Positions 27,666 through 36,063 of a stretch of DNA of 64,000 nucleotides are shown here, one piece after another (the stretch's first letter is position 1; each line of letters opens with the position of its first letter). A program made the position numbers and the translations under genes. The notes below the pieces were generated by a model. The model ran no database searches. It saw only the letters and a program-made list of their open reading frames with translations, and was not told the DNA's origin. Source of the DNA: Hyunsoonleella pacifica (GTDB lineage: Bacteria > Bacteroidota > Bacteroidia > Flavobacteriales > Flavobacteriaceae); assembly GCF_004310335.1 (NCBI RefSeq), contig NZ_SIRS01000003.1, positions 558,001 to 622,000 of the forward strand. Direction: 5' to 3'.

Positions 27666-27755
27666 GGTGCGCTAAGGATTGCAGCGGCAGCTTTTGGCGA
27701 GGTGAGCATCGAGCCAAAACTATTAGCGGAAAGCCTGACCCACAGGGGAGCGCCC
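27666..27755 (+). ncRNA. structured RNA-like element, copy 1 (upstream of the DUF4175 gene)
   Basis: The 319-base gap between gltX and the DUF4175 gene holds a GC-richer element. An outer stem pairs GGTGCGCT (27666-27673) with AGCGCCC (27749-27755). Inside are the conserved blocks GGATTGCAGCGG (27676-27687) and GCGGAAAGCCTGACCC. Between the blocks is a variable hairpin with arms TTTTGGC and GCCAAAA. Copy 2 at 47402-47500 (minus strand) keeps the blocks and replaces both stems with compensatory changes. It may correspond to a widespread flavobacterial element such as the Flavo-1 motif; that identity is a guess. On this strand it would lie in the leader of the gene at 27865. Confidence 0.5.
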
Positions 27756-27864
27756 AAAACCTGATATTAGGAGTATTTTAACGAGGGGATTAAATTGAAG
27801 TAGAAAATAAAATTGTAGTTTAGTAGTTTAATAGGCTTGAAAGCCTAGTATTTATCCCCAAATC

Positions 27865-30800
27865 ATGGATAATTTTACAAATATACAGCAGAAATTAGAG
27901 CGGTTTATAAAACGATATCACACCAACGAATTGTTGAAGGGTGGTATTTTGTTTTTTGCCATTGGCTTGTTGTATTTTTTAATTACACTTCTTATAGAAC
28001 ATTTTTTATGGCTAAATACTACTGCAAGAACGGTATTGTTTTGGTTATTTATTGCTGTAGAGTTAGGGTTGCTTTTTAGATTTGTTGCTGTACCACTGGC
28101 AAAATTATTTAAATTAAAAAAAGGAATTAATTACGAAAAGGCTGCTAAGATAATTGGACGACATTTTCCTGAGGTGGATGATAAGTTGTTAAATGTTATC
28201 CAACTTAAAGAGCGTAATGAGCAGTCTGAATTATTATTGGCTAGTATAGAGCAGAAGTCAGTTGAATTGAATCCTATTCCGTTTAAGCTGGCCATTAATT
28301 TCAAACAGAATTTGTCTTATTTTAAATACGCTATCATTCCTATTGCTATTTTATTGCTGGTGTATGTTACAGGTAACTTTAATTGGTTTAGCGATAGCTA
28401 CAAGCGTGTTTTAGATTATAAAACAGCTTATGAACCACCAGCGCCATTTCAGTTTTTTGTTGTTAATGAAAATTTAAGCGCTATTGAAGGCGAAGATTTT
28501 AAGCTGAAGGTAAAAACAGCAGGAGATGTAGCTCCTGAAAATGCTCAAATAACTTATAATGACGAAACGTATTTTTTACAACAAACAGGTGTTGGAGAGT
28601 TTGAGTATGTATTTTCTCAACCACTACAGCCTATAACGTTTAACTTATCTGCTAATGAGGTAAATTCTAAACCTTATAAATTAGAAATAGTTGAGGTGCC
28701 GTCACTATTGAGTTTTAAGATGGTTTTAGATTACCCAAATCACACTAAAAAACGAGACGAAGTTTTAAAAAGTACCGGCAACGCTATGGTGCCAGAGGGT
28801 ACAAAAGTAACGTGGCAATTGCAGACCAAATCTACAGACGAGGTGTTTTTGTATTCTAAGGATACACTAGGTTTTATTTCTGATAAAGTTGGAGTTTTTG
28901 AAGTGTCTAAAAACTTATACAAAAATTATGCTTATACGCTAAGCACTAGCAATAAGAATTTAAAGGATTATGAGAATTTATCCTTTTCTATTGATGTGGT
29001 AAAGGATGAGTTCCCAGAACTAAATGTGCAAATGAAAATAGATAGTTTGGATTTGCAAACCTTATATTTTTATGGGCAGGTAAGTGATGATTATGGTTTG
29101 AGCAAATTGCAATTGGTGTATTATCCTTATGATAATGAGAGCAATAAGAAGATAAAAGAACTCACTATTACATCATCTAACGTGCAAGATTTTATTACAG
29201 CTTTTCCTGATAATTTAGAGATAGAATCGGGTATTCCGTATCAATTGTATTTTCAGATATTTGATAATGATAAGGTTAATAAATTTAAGCATAAGAAAAG
29301 CACAGTATTTACCTATCGTAAGCGTACTGCTGATGAGGAAAAGGAAAAGCAACTTGAAGAACAGGGGGAAACTATAAAAGATTTAAATAAATCGCTCAAA
29401 ACATTTGAGGAGCAAGAAAAGCGTTTAGAGGAGTTAACCAAAACTGGTAAAGAAAAAAAGAATTTAAATTTTAATGATAAAAAGAAGTTAGCATCATTTT
29501 TTAAGCGTCAGAAACAGCAAGATGATATGATTAAAAACTTCAATAAGAAATTAAAAGATAATCTTGAAGAGTTTCAGAAAGATGAGCAGAAAGAAGATGC
29601 GTTTAAGGAAGATTTAAAAAAGCGTTTAGATGAGAATGAGGAACAGCTCAAAAAGAATGAAAAATTACTTGAAGAGTTAGAGAAATTACAAGAAAAAATT
29701 AATAATGAAGAGCTGATTAAAAAACTGGATGAAGTTGCAAAACAGAATAAGAATAAAAAGCGAAGCTTAGAGCAGTTATTAGAATTGACCAAACGGTTTT
29801 ATGTTGAGAAAAAGTTGGAGAAACTTGCTGATGATTTAAACGAGTTATCTAAAGAGCAAGAAGAATTGTCTAAAACTTCAGAAAAAGAAAATACTAAAGA
29901 GAAGCAGGATGCAATAAATGATAAGTTTGATGATTTTCAAAAACAAATTGAGGAATTAGAAAAAGAAAGTAAAGCATTAAAAAAACCAATTGATATTCCA
30001 AGAGATAAATTGGACGAGCAAGAGGTACATGATGAGCAGCAAAAAGCTTCAGAAGAATTAGAACAAAAAGAATCTTTAGAGAAAGAAGAGCAGCAAGAAC
30101 AAGGCGAGAAAAATGATAAACAGCAATCTTCTGATAAACAACAAAAACAAAAGCATCAAAACGCACAAAAAAGCCAGAAGAAAGCAGCTCAAAAAATGAA
30201 AGAAATGAGTGGTAGTATGCAGGGTGCTATGCAATCTATGAGTGGAGAGCAAATGCAAGAAGATATAGAAATGCTACGACAGATTTTAGACAATTTAGTA
30301 TTGTTTTCATTTGATGAAGAGGCGTTAATGGATCAGTTTAAATCTATAGATGTTAATCATAACAAGTATGCATCTTATTTAAAAAGACAGAACTATCTTA
30401 AGGAACATTTTGAGCATATAGATGATAGTTTGTTTGCACTGTCTTTAAGAAACCCTAAAATGTCTGAAGACATCAATAAGGAAATTTCAGAAGTGTATTT
30501 TAATATTGATAAAGCCTTAGAGCGTTTAGCCGAAAGTCAAATATATCAAGGTGTTTCTAACCAGCAATTTGCTATCACTGCAACTAATAATTTGGCTGAT
30601 ATGTTAAGCGATATTTTAGACAATATGCAGGAAAATATGAGTATGTCTATGGGGCAAGGAGGTCAAGGCGATATGCAATTGCCAGATATTATTATGAACC
30701 AAGAGCAGCTCAATAAAATGATGCAACAAGGTATGAAGAAGGGAGAAAAGGGTAAACCTAAAGAAGGAGAAGGCAAACAAAAAGGTAAAGGACAGAAAGA

Positions 30801-31329
30801 AGGAGAAGATGGTAAAGAGGGAGAAAAAGGACAAAAAGGTAAGAAAAAAGGAAATAAAGAAGGGCAGAATGGAGAGCAAACTGGAGGAGAAGGAGAAGGC
30901 TCTAGTTTTGATGAAGAAGGGCTGCTTTATGAAATTTATCAAAAGCAACAGCAACTTAGAGAAGCTCTAAATAAACAATTAGAGAAAGAAGGAAAAGGCA
31001 AAGGCGGTATTGGAGATAAGTTATCAAAACAAATGGAAGATATTGAATTGGACTTATTGAATAAAGGCTTCACTAATGAAACGCTTCAAAAAATGACTAA
31101 TTTAAAGCATCAGTTGTTGAAAATGGAGAACGCTACCTTTCAACAAGGAGAAAATAATAAGCGAGAATCTGAAACAAATAATAGCGAATTCGATAACAAT
31201 TCTAATAGTCAAATTCCAACCGCAAAGCAATATTTTCAAACTACAGAAATATTAAACAGACAAGCTTTACCTTTGCAGCAAGTTTACAAAAAGAAAGTGC
31301 AGCAATATTTTAAACAAGCTAATGATTAA
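27865..31329 (+). CDS. DUF4175 family membrane/coiled-coil protein
   Basis: This 1154-residue protein matches the large Bacteroidetes DUF4175 family. Two membrane helices lie near residues 22-42 and 52-72, with a third near 152-170. A beta-rich periplasmic-like part runs to about 480. A very charged coiled-coil region follows (about 490-800, repeated E/K/Q heptads), then helices around 830-930. Next comes a Lys/Gly/Glu/Gln-rich low-complexity stretch at about 950-1005 and a final helical tail. The function is unknown; neighbours ybeY and mnmG are a conserved context in Flavobacteriaceae. The long charged region produces several spurious opposite-strand ORFs. Confidence 0.85.
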   Translation: MDNFTNIQQKLERFIKRYHTNELLKGGILFFAIGLLYFLITLLIEHFLWLNTTARTVLFWLFIAVELGLLFRFVAVPLAKLFKLKKGINYEKAAKIIGRHFPEVDDKLLNVIQLKERNEQSELLLASIEQKSVELNPIPFKLAINFKQNLSYFKYAIIPIAILLLVYVTGNFNWFSDSYKRVLDYKTAYEPPAPFQFFVVNENLSAIEGEDFKLKVKTAGDVAPENAQITYNDETYFLQQTGVGEFEYVFSQPLQPITFNLSANEVNSKPYKLEIVEVPSLLSFKMVLDYPNHTKKRDEVLKSTGNAMVPEGTKVTWQLQTKSTDEVFLYSKDTLGFISDKVGVFEVSKNLYKNYAYTLSTSNKNLKDYENLSFSIDVVKDEFPELNVQMKIDSLDLQTLYFYGQVSDDYGLSKLQLVYYPYDNESNKKIKELTITSSNVQDFITAFPDNLEIESGIPYQLYFQIFDNDKVNKFKHKKSTVFTYRKRTADEEKEKQLEEQGETIKDLNKSLKTFEEQEKRLEELTKTGKEKKNLNFNDKKKLASFFKRQKQQDDMIKNFNKKLKDNLEEFQKDEQKEDAFKEDLKKRLDENEEQLKKNEKLLEELEKLQEKINNEELIKKLDEVAKQNKNKKRSLEQLLELTKRFYVEKKLEKLADDLNELSKEQEELSKTSEKENTKEKQDAINDKFDDFQKQIEELEKESKALKKPIDIPRDKLDEQEVHDEQQKASEELEQKESLEKEEQQEQGEKNDKQQSSDKQQKQKHQNAQKSQKKAAQKMKEMSGSMQGAMQSMSGEQMQEDIEMLRQILDNLVLFSFDEEALMDQFKSIDVNHNKYASYLKRQNYLKEHFEHIDDSLFALSLRNPKMSEDINKEISEVYFNIDKALERLAESQIYQGVSNQQFAITATNNLADMLSDILDNMQENMSMSMGQGGQGDMQLPDIIMNQEQLNKMMQQGMKKGEKGKPKEGEGKQKGKGQKEGEDGKEGEKGQKGKKKGNKEGQNGEQTGGEGEGSSFDEEGLLYEIYQKQQQLREALNKQLEKEGKGKGGIGDKLSKQMEDIELDLLNKGFTNETLQKMTNLKHQLLKMENATFQQGENNKRESETNNSEFDNNSNSQIPTAKQYFQTTEILNRQALPLQQVYKKKVQQYFKQAND

Positions 31330-31738
31330 CTTCAACTACGAAACAAATTTTAATTTAGGCAATAAAGAAGTTATTTCGAATTGGATTATAGAGACTATTT
31401 CATCTGAAGGATGTAAGCTTGAAGAAATAAACTATGTATTCTGTGACGATGATTATTTACACAAATTAAATGTAGAATTTCTTAATCATGATACGCTAAC
31501 GGACATCATAAGTTTTGATTATTCTATAGGAAAAATAATACAAGGAGATATCTTTATTTCTATTGAACGTGTGTCAGATAATGCTAAAGATTACGGTGTT
31601 TCTTTTGATGAGGAACTACAGCGTGTTATTATACATGGCGTGTTGCACTATTGTGGTTATAAAGATAAAACAGACAGTGAGGCTAAAGTTATGAGGGATA
31701 AGGAAAACCATTACCTTTCTTTACTTGAGTTGAATTAA
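31322..31738 (+). CDS. ybeY: endoribonuclease YbeY, 16S rRNA maturation
   Basis: This 138-residue protein carries the zinc-binding motif HGVLHYCGYKD near residues 105-115, close to the family pattern HGxLHLxGYDH. It also has the LTDIISFDY segment. YbeY is a single-strand-specific metallo-RNase that helps process 16S rRNA and monitor ribosomes. The start codon lies within the last codons of the DUF4175 gene (8-base overlap), so the two are translationally coupled. A promoter for mnmG overlaps its 3' end. Confidence 0.93.
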   Translation: MINFNYETNFNLGNKEVISNWIIETISSEGCKLEEINYVFCDDDYLHKLNVEFLNHDTLTDIISFDYSIGKIIQGDIFISIERVSDNAKDYGVSFDEELQRVIIHGVLHYCGYKDKTDSEAKVMRDKENHYLSLLELN

Positions 31739-31757
31739 AGATTTCAATGTATATTTG
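31730..31757 (+). promoter_or_regulatory. flavobacterial-type promoter of mnmG
   Basis: TTG (31730-31732) and TATATTTG (31750-31757) are separated by 17 bases, matching TTG-N17-23-TAnnTTTG exactly. The TTG lies in the last codons of ybeY. Transcripts would start just before the parS-like palindrome at 31777. Confidence 0.65.
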
Positions 31758-31776
31758 CAAACCAAAATCCAAAAGA

Positions 31777-31792
31777 TGTTCCACGTGGAACA
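31777..31792. other. parS-like centromere site 1
   Basis: TGTTCCACGTGGAACA is a perfect 16-bp palindrome (18 bp with flanking A and T). It fits the bacterial ParB-binding consensus TGTTnCACGTGnAACA. It lies 24 bases before the mnmG start. Confidence 0.85.
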
Positions 31793-31816
31793 TAATGATT
31801 GATAAAGAAATATATT

Positions 31817-33688
31817 ATGTTTAACGAACATTATGATGTTATTGTTGTAGGCGCTGGGCATGCAGGAAGCGAAGCAGCAGCAGCAGCAGCTAATATGGGA
31901 AGCAAAACACTTTTAGTGACAATGAATTTGCAAAACATAGCTCAAATGTCTTGTAATCCTGCTATGGGTGGTATTGCAAAAGGGCAAATCGTTCGTGAAA
32001 TTGATGCACTAGGAGGTTATAGCGGCATCGTATCTGATACTTCTGCTATTCAATTTAAAATGTTGAACAAATCTAAAGGACCTGCAATGTGGAGTCCTAG
32101 AGTGCAAAGTGATAGAATGCGTTTTGCTGAAGACTGGAGGTTGTTGTTAGAGCAAACTCCTAATCTAGATTTTTATCAAGAAATGGTGTCTGGATTATTG
32201 ATTGAAAAAGATAAGGTTGTAGGAGTAAAAACATCTTTAGGAATAGAAATAAAATCTAAAACTGTGGTGCTTACCAATGGCACATTTCTTAATGGCTTAA
32301 TTCATATTGGAGATAAAAACTTTGGAGGAGGTAGAGCAGGAGAAAAGGCAGCAACAGGTATTACTGAACAGTTGGTGGATTTGGGTTTTGATTCTGGGAG
32401 AATGAAAACAGGAACACCGCCTAGAGTAGACGGTAGGTCGTTAGATTATTCAAAAATGACAGTACAACCTGGGGATGATAATCCTGAAAAGTTCTCTTAT
32501 TTAGATATTACAAAGCCATTAACTAAACAGCGTTCTTGTCACATGTCTTATACTAGTCCAGAAGTACATGATGTGTTACGCGAAGGTTTTGATAGGTCGC
32601 CAATGTTTAACGGAAGAATTAAAAGTTTAGGGCCAAGATATTGTCCGTCTATAGAAGATAAAATCAACCGATTTGCTGATAAGGATAGACATCAATTATT
32701 TATTGAACCAGAAGGGTGGAATACAGTTGAAGTTTATGTAAATGGTTTTTCTACATCACTTCCAGAAGATGTTCAGTTTAAAGCATTACGTTCTGTTGTT
32801 GGTTTTGAAAATGTAAAATTCTTTAGGCCTGGTTATGCAATAGAATATGATTATTTTCCACCAACGCAATTAAAGCATACTTTAGAAACTAAGCTTGTAG
32901 AAGGTTTGTATTTTGCAGGACAAATTAACGGGACTACAGGTTATGAGGAAGCAGCATCTCAAGGATTAATGGCTGGAATAAATGCTAGTTTAAAAGTTCA
33001 GGAGAAAGATGCTTTTACATTAAAAAGAGATGAAGCATACATAGGTGTTTTAGTTGATGACTTAATTACAAAAGGAACTGAAGAACCATATCGTATGTTC
33101 ACATCTAGAGCTGAATATAGAACATTGTTGCGACAAGATAATGCGGATTTAAGATTAACGCCAAAAGGGTATCAGTTAGGCTTAGCTTCTGAAAAACGTT
33201 TAAAACGTATGGAGGAAAAACACAAAGCTGCAGAAAAGTTTGTTTCCTTTTTTGAAAACCAAAGTGTGAAACCCGATAAGATAAATCCTATCTTAGAATC
33301 TAAAAAATCATCTCCAGTAAAGCAATCTGGAAAGCTGTTTAAGATTTTTGCAAGACCAAATATTGAGATGGAAGATGTCAGGAAAGTAGAGTCTGTTGAA
33401 AGATATATTCAGGATAATAATTTGGATAGAGAAGTAATTGATCAAACAGAAATTCAAGTTAAATATGCCGGATATATTGCCAAGGAAAAGAATAATGCAG
33501 ATAAGTTAAATAGATTAGAGTATGTAAAAATACCTGAGAATTTTGATTATTCTCAGATTAAATCTATGAGCTTTGAAGCGAGAGAAAAACTTAAAAAGAT
33601 TCAGCCTGCAACAGTATCTCAAGCATCAAGAATCAGTGGTGTATCTCCTAATGATATTTCTGTATTGTTAGTTTATATGGGTAGGTAA
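31817..33688 (+). CDS. mnmG: tRNA uridine-5-carboxymethylaminomethyl modification enzyme MnmG (GidA)
   Basis: This 623-residue FAD protein starts MFNEHYDVIVVGAGHAG with the dinucleotide-binding glycines at residues 12-17. It has the GidA signatures QMSCNPAMGGIAKG and FAGQINGTTGYEEAA, and a C-terminal helical domain ending ASRISGVSPNDISVLLVYMGR. With MnmE it modifies U34 of several tRNAs. I start at ATG 31817; an in-frame TTG at 31799 would add six residues not seen in the family. It is flanked by two parS-like sites. Confidence 0.96.
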   Translation: MFNEHYDVIVVGAGHAGSEAAAAAANMGSKTLLVTMNLQNIAQMSCNPAMGGIAKGQIVREIDALGGYSGIVSDTSAIQFKMLNKSKGPAMWSPRVQSDRMRFAEDWRLLLEQTPNLDFYQEMVSGLLIEKDKVVGVKTSLGIEIKSKTVVLTNGTFLNGLIHIGDKNFGGGRAGEKAATGITEQLVDLGFDSGRMKTGTPPRVDGRSLDYSKMTVQPGDDNPEKFSYLDITKPLTKQRSCHMSYTSPEVHDVLREGFDRSPMFNGRIKSLGPRYCPSIEDKINRFADKDRHQLFIEPEGWNTVEVYVNGFSTSLPEDVQFKALRSVVGFENVKFFRPGYAIEYDYFPPTQLKHTLETKLVEGLYFAGQINGTTGYEEAASQGLMAGINASLKVQEKDAFTLKRDEAYIGVLVDDLITKGTEEPYRMFTSRAEYRTLLRQDNADLRLTPKGYQLGLASEKRLKRMEEKHKAAEKFVSFFENQSVKPDKINPILESKKSSPVKQSGKLFKIFARPNIEMEDVRKVESVERYIQDNNLDREVIDQTEIQVKYAGYIAKEKNNADKLNRLEYVKIPENFDYSQIKSMSFEAREKLKKIQPATVSQASRISGVSPNDISVLLVYMGR

Positions 33689-33696
33689 ATTAATGA

Positions 33697-33712
33697 TGTT
33701 CCACGTGGAACA
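33697..33712. other. parS-like centromere site 2
   Basis: This is an exact second copy of TGTTCCACGTGGAACA, again extended to an 18-bp palindrome by flanking A and T. It lies 8 bases after the mnmG stop codon and 1,920 bp from site 1. Confidence 0.85.
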
Positions 33713-33729
33713 TTGGGTATTGTGTTTCT

Positions 33730-34290
33730 GTGAAAAAGAGTATTATTAAATTATTATTAGTTTTCCTAATCGTTTTCTCTTGCGAAGAAAATAGTAAGGA
33801 AATTGATTTATCAAATCAGTATTATACTATTCTAAATAGTTCTAATTTTTCCGCAGCAAAAAACATTTTGGCCGATAGTTTATTTACTACTGAAATTAAT
33901 TATGAGAAAGTTTTTTCAAAAGAAGAATATATAGAGTTATTAAAATGGGACGCTGTTTTTAAACCAAAATATAGAGTTCTTAAAGTTGAGAAAGTTACTA
34001 ACGGTGTTGTGAAGGCAAAAGTATCACAAACAAATATGAGAGTTCTTTTTTTAAACGAATCTCCAATAGTGTTTAATCAAATAATTCGTTTTAAAAACAA
34101 TAAGATTTCTAATATTGAGATTAAAGAATATGTTAAGTTTAACGATACTATTTTTGTTAGAAATAGAGAGAAGCTTTTAAGCTGGATAAAAATGTATCAT
34201 CCAGAAATAAAAGATTTTATTCATGACCAAACAGAAGCTGGTGCATTGAATTATTTAAAAGCTATTAATTTATATAATGATGCACATTAA
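33730..34290 (+). CDS. small lipoprotein of unknown function
   Basis: This 186-residue protein has a lipoprotein signal ending in IVFSC (Cys18). The start is GTG at 33730, the only codon that gives a complete signal peptide. The mature part (YYTILNSSNFSAAKNILADSL, FNQIIRFKNNKISNIEIKEYVKF) recalls the cone-shaped SnoaL/NTF2-like fold, but this is a weak impression. It overlaps the methyltransferase gene by 14 bases, so the two are probably coupled. Confidence 0.75.
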   Translation: MKKSIIKLLLVFLIVFSCEENSKEIDLSNQYYTILNSSNFSAAKNILADSLFTTEINYEKVFSKEEYIELLKWDAVFKPKYRVLKVEKVTNGVVKAKVSQTNMRVLFLNESPIVFNQIIRFKNNKISNIEIKEYVKFNDTIFVRNREKLLSWIKMYHPEIKDFIHDQTEAGALNYLKAINLYNDAH

Positions 34291-35116
34291 AGTAAAAGAC
34301 CACTCTGTTTCTGGAGAAGAATTTCAATTGATAGAAAATTCAAAGTATGGTTTTTTAGAAACCACACCACAACCCTCAGAGAAAAAATTACCTGAATATT
34401 ACAAGAGCGAAGATTATATTTCTCATACTGATTCACAAAGAAATGTATTTGAAAAAGTATATCATTTAGTAAGAACAGTTTCTTTAAAAAAGAAGTTACG
34501 CTTAATTACTTCTTTTACTTCTGAAGAAAAAAAAATACTAGACGTTGGTTGTGGTACAGGCGACTTTTTACAAACCGCCAAAGAAAATAATTGGAATGTT
34601 TTTGGAGTTGAACCAAATGCGCAGGCGAGAAGAATAGCTAATAAGAAAACCAACAATTCTGTTTATGATATCGAACAACTTTTAAAGTTTGACTCAAATA
34701 GTTTTGATGTGATTACACTTTGGCATGTTTTGGAACATTTACCAAATTTAGAAGATCACCTAACTCTTTTTAAAAATTTACTTAAACCAAAAGGTATATT
34801 AATCATAGCAGTACCAAACTATAAAAGTTATGATGCGAAGTATTACAAACAATTTTGGGCTGCGTATGATGTTCCAAGACATCTTTGGCATTTCAATAGA
34901 AACTCAATGTCTAATTTAGTTTCTAAATTCAATTTTCAAGTTAAAAAAATTAGTCCGATGTGGTTTGATGCATTTTATGTGAGTATGCTTTCAGAAAAAT
35001 ACAAGTCTGGGAAAATGAATCCAATCAAAGGTTTTTTCGTAGGACTACTATCTAATATTAAGGCATTAGGCTCAAAAGAAGTTTCTTCCTTGATTTATAT
35101 TATCAAAAACAGCTAA
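34277..35116 (+). CDS. class I SAM-dependent methyltransferase
   Basis: This 279-residue protein has the SAM-binding motif I ILDVGCGTGDFL at about residues 89-100, motif II FGVEPN, and the DVITLWHVLEHL segment typical of Methyltransf_23-type enzymes. The N-terminal part (about 1-75) is an added domain common in flavobacterial homologues encoded near mnmG. The substrate is unknown. ATG ATG at 34277/34280 gives two equivalent starts inside the end of the preceding lipoprotein gene. Confidence 0.85.
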   Translation: MMHIKVKDHSVSGEEFQLIENSKYGFLETTPQPSEKKLPEYYKSEDYISHTDSQRNVFEKVYHLVRTVSLKKKLRLITSFTSEEKKILDVGCGTGDFLQTAKENNWNVFGVEPNAQARRIANKKTNNSVYDIEQLLKFDSNSFDVITLWHVLEHLPNLEDHLTLFKNLLKPKGILIIAVPNYKSYDAKYYKQFWAAYDVPRHLWHFNRNSMSNLVSKFNFQVKKISPMWFDAFYVSMLSEKYKSGKMNPIKGFFVGLLSNIKALGSKEVSSLIYIIKNS

Positions 35117-35224
35117 TTATAATTCTAATCAGGTTTTCTGGCTATTTAATGATTGAGACACAAATATGCTAATCAAGTTTTTTAAAACCTCTTAAAACGC
35201 TTTATTTGAATTCGTTTTGTATAG

Positions 35225-35260
35225 AAAATTATTATTGAATTTAAATTCAATAATAATTTT
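35225..35260 (+). terminator. perfect 36-bp AT-rich palindrome, probable terminator
   Basis: Two exact 18-bp arms (AAAATTATTATTGAATTT and its reverse complement) meet without spacer. They lie 109 bases after the methyltransferase stop codon. The right arm ends in TTTTT, consistent with termination, although the stem is almost entirely A/T. Confidence 0.6.
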
Positions 35261-35361
35261 TGTTTATAAGTTAAATTCAAACCAATTTCAGTTTTCTTTT
35301 TCGCATACTTTATTACATTTGTGCGACTCTGAAAAATAGATTTAAACCAAAAACTAAAAAA

Positions 35362-35892
35362 ATGAAAAATATATTTTATGCGCTTATAACATTGCTAGTT
35401 TTAGCATCATGCCAAAAGCCAAATAAAATTGGTTATGTAGATAATGGTATTATTGTTAAAGATTATCAAAAGGCCAAAGATTTAGAAGCAAAGTATAAAT
35501 CTAAAGAAGATGCTTTTAAGAAAAAAACAGATAGTGTTAGTCAAGCTTTTCAGATAGAAGCACAAAAAGAACAATTAGAAGCACAAAAATTAGCACAAAG
35601 AAATAAAAGAAAACAAGCAGAAGAAATAATGTTAGGCTTGCAAAAAAAACAGCAATTGTTGCAACAAGAAATGCAATTTGAGCAACAACAACTTGCAAAA
35701 GCAGTTCAAGACGAAAGTGATTCTTTAATTGTAAAAATTAAAAATTTCATTAAAGACTATGGTAAAAAGAATCAGTATACTTTTATTTTAGGTACTAGCG
35801 ATGGTGCCTCATCTGTAATATATGGAGAAGACCAAACAGATTTAACTCAAACTATTATTGATGCTTTAAATGCAGAATATAAAAAGGAGTAA
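35362..35892 (+). CDS. OmpH/Skp-family periplasmic chaperone, lipoprotein form
   Basis: This 176-residue protein has a lipoprotein signal ending in VLASC (Cys17). The OmpH/Skp pattern IGYVDNGIIVKDYQKAKDLEAKYKSK follows, then a long Gln/Lys/Glu coiled coil (about 45-125) and a C-terminal strand section (YTFILGTSDGASSVIYGED). Skp-like proteins hold unfolded outer-membrane proteins. The Cys suggests anchoring to a membrane, a common Bacteroidetes variant. A -7-like TACATTTG lies at 35314-35321. Confidence 0.85.
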   Translation: MKNIFYALITLLVLASCQKPNKIGYVDNGIIVKDYQKAKDLEAKYKSKEDAFKKKTDSVSQAFQIEAQKEQLEAQKLAQRNKRKQAEEIMLGLQKKQQLLQQEMQFEQQQLAKAVQDESDSLIVKIKNFIKDYGKKNQYTFILGTSDGASSVIYGEDQTDLTQTIIDALNAEYKKE

Positions 35893-35918
35893 ATAGTATT
35901 TAATTGCTTAAAACATTG

Positions 35919-35946
35919 AAAGCCAACTACATGTTGGCTTTTTTTG
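35919..35946 (+). terminator. intrinsic terminator after the OmpH-like gene
   Basis: AAAGCCAAC pairs with GTTGGCTTT around a TACAT loop, followed by TTTTT. It lies 26 bases after the stop codon. Confidence 0.9.
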
Positions 35947-36063
35947 TGCGTGAAAATAATTACTGTATGGTTTATATATTTGCCCTAATTATTTTATTTT
36001 TCGTAATATGGCTGTAATACAATACTTATTTTATAGTTTTGTTTAAACTAACAAAACTATACT

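Noticed and set aside
27542-27757. 71-codon minus-strand ORF upstream of gltX
   Set aside because: It covers the gltX promoter and the structured RNA-like element, has no recognisable protein features, and its composition follows the RNA element.
29574-30954. Several opposite-strand ORFs in the DUF4175 gene rich in Phe, Leu and Ser
   Set aside because: They are mirror images of the Lys/Glu-rich coiled-coil and low-complexity codons, an artefact of composition.
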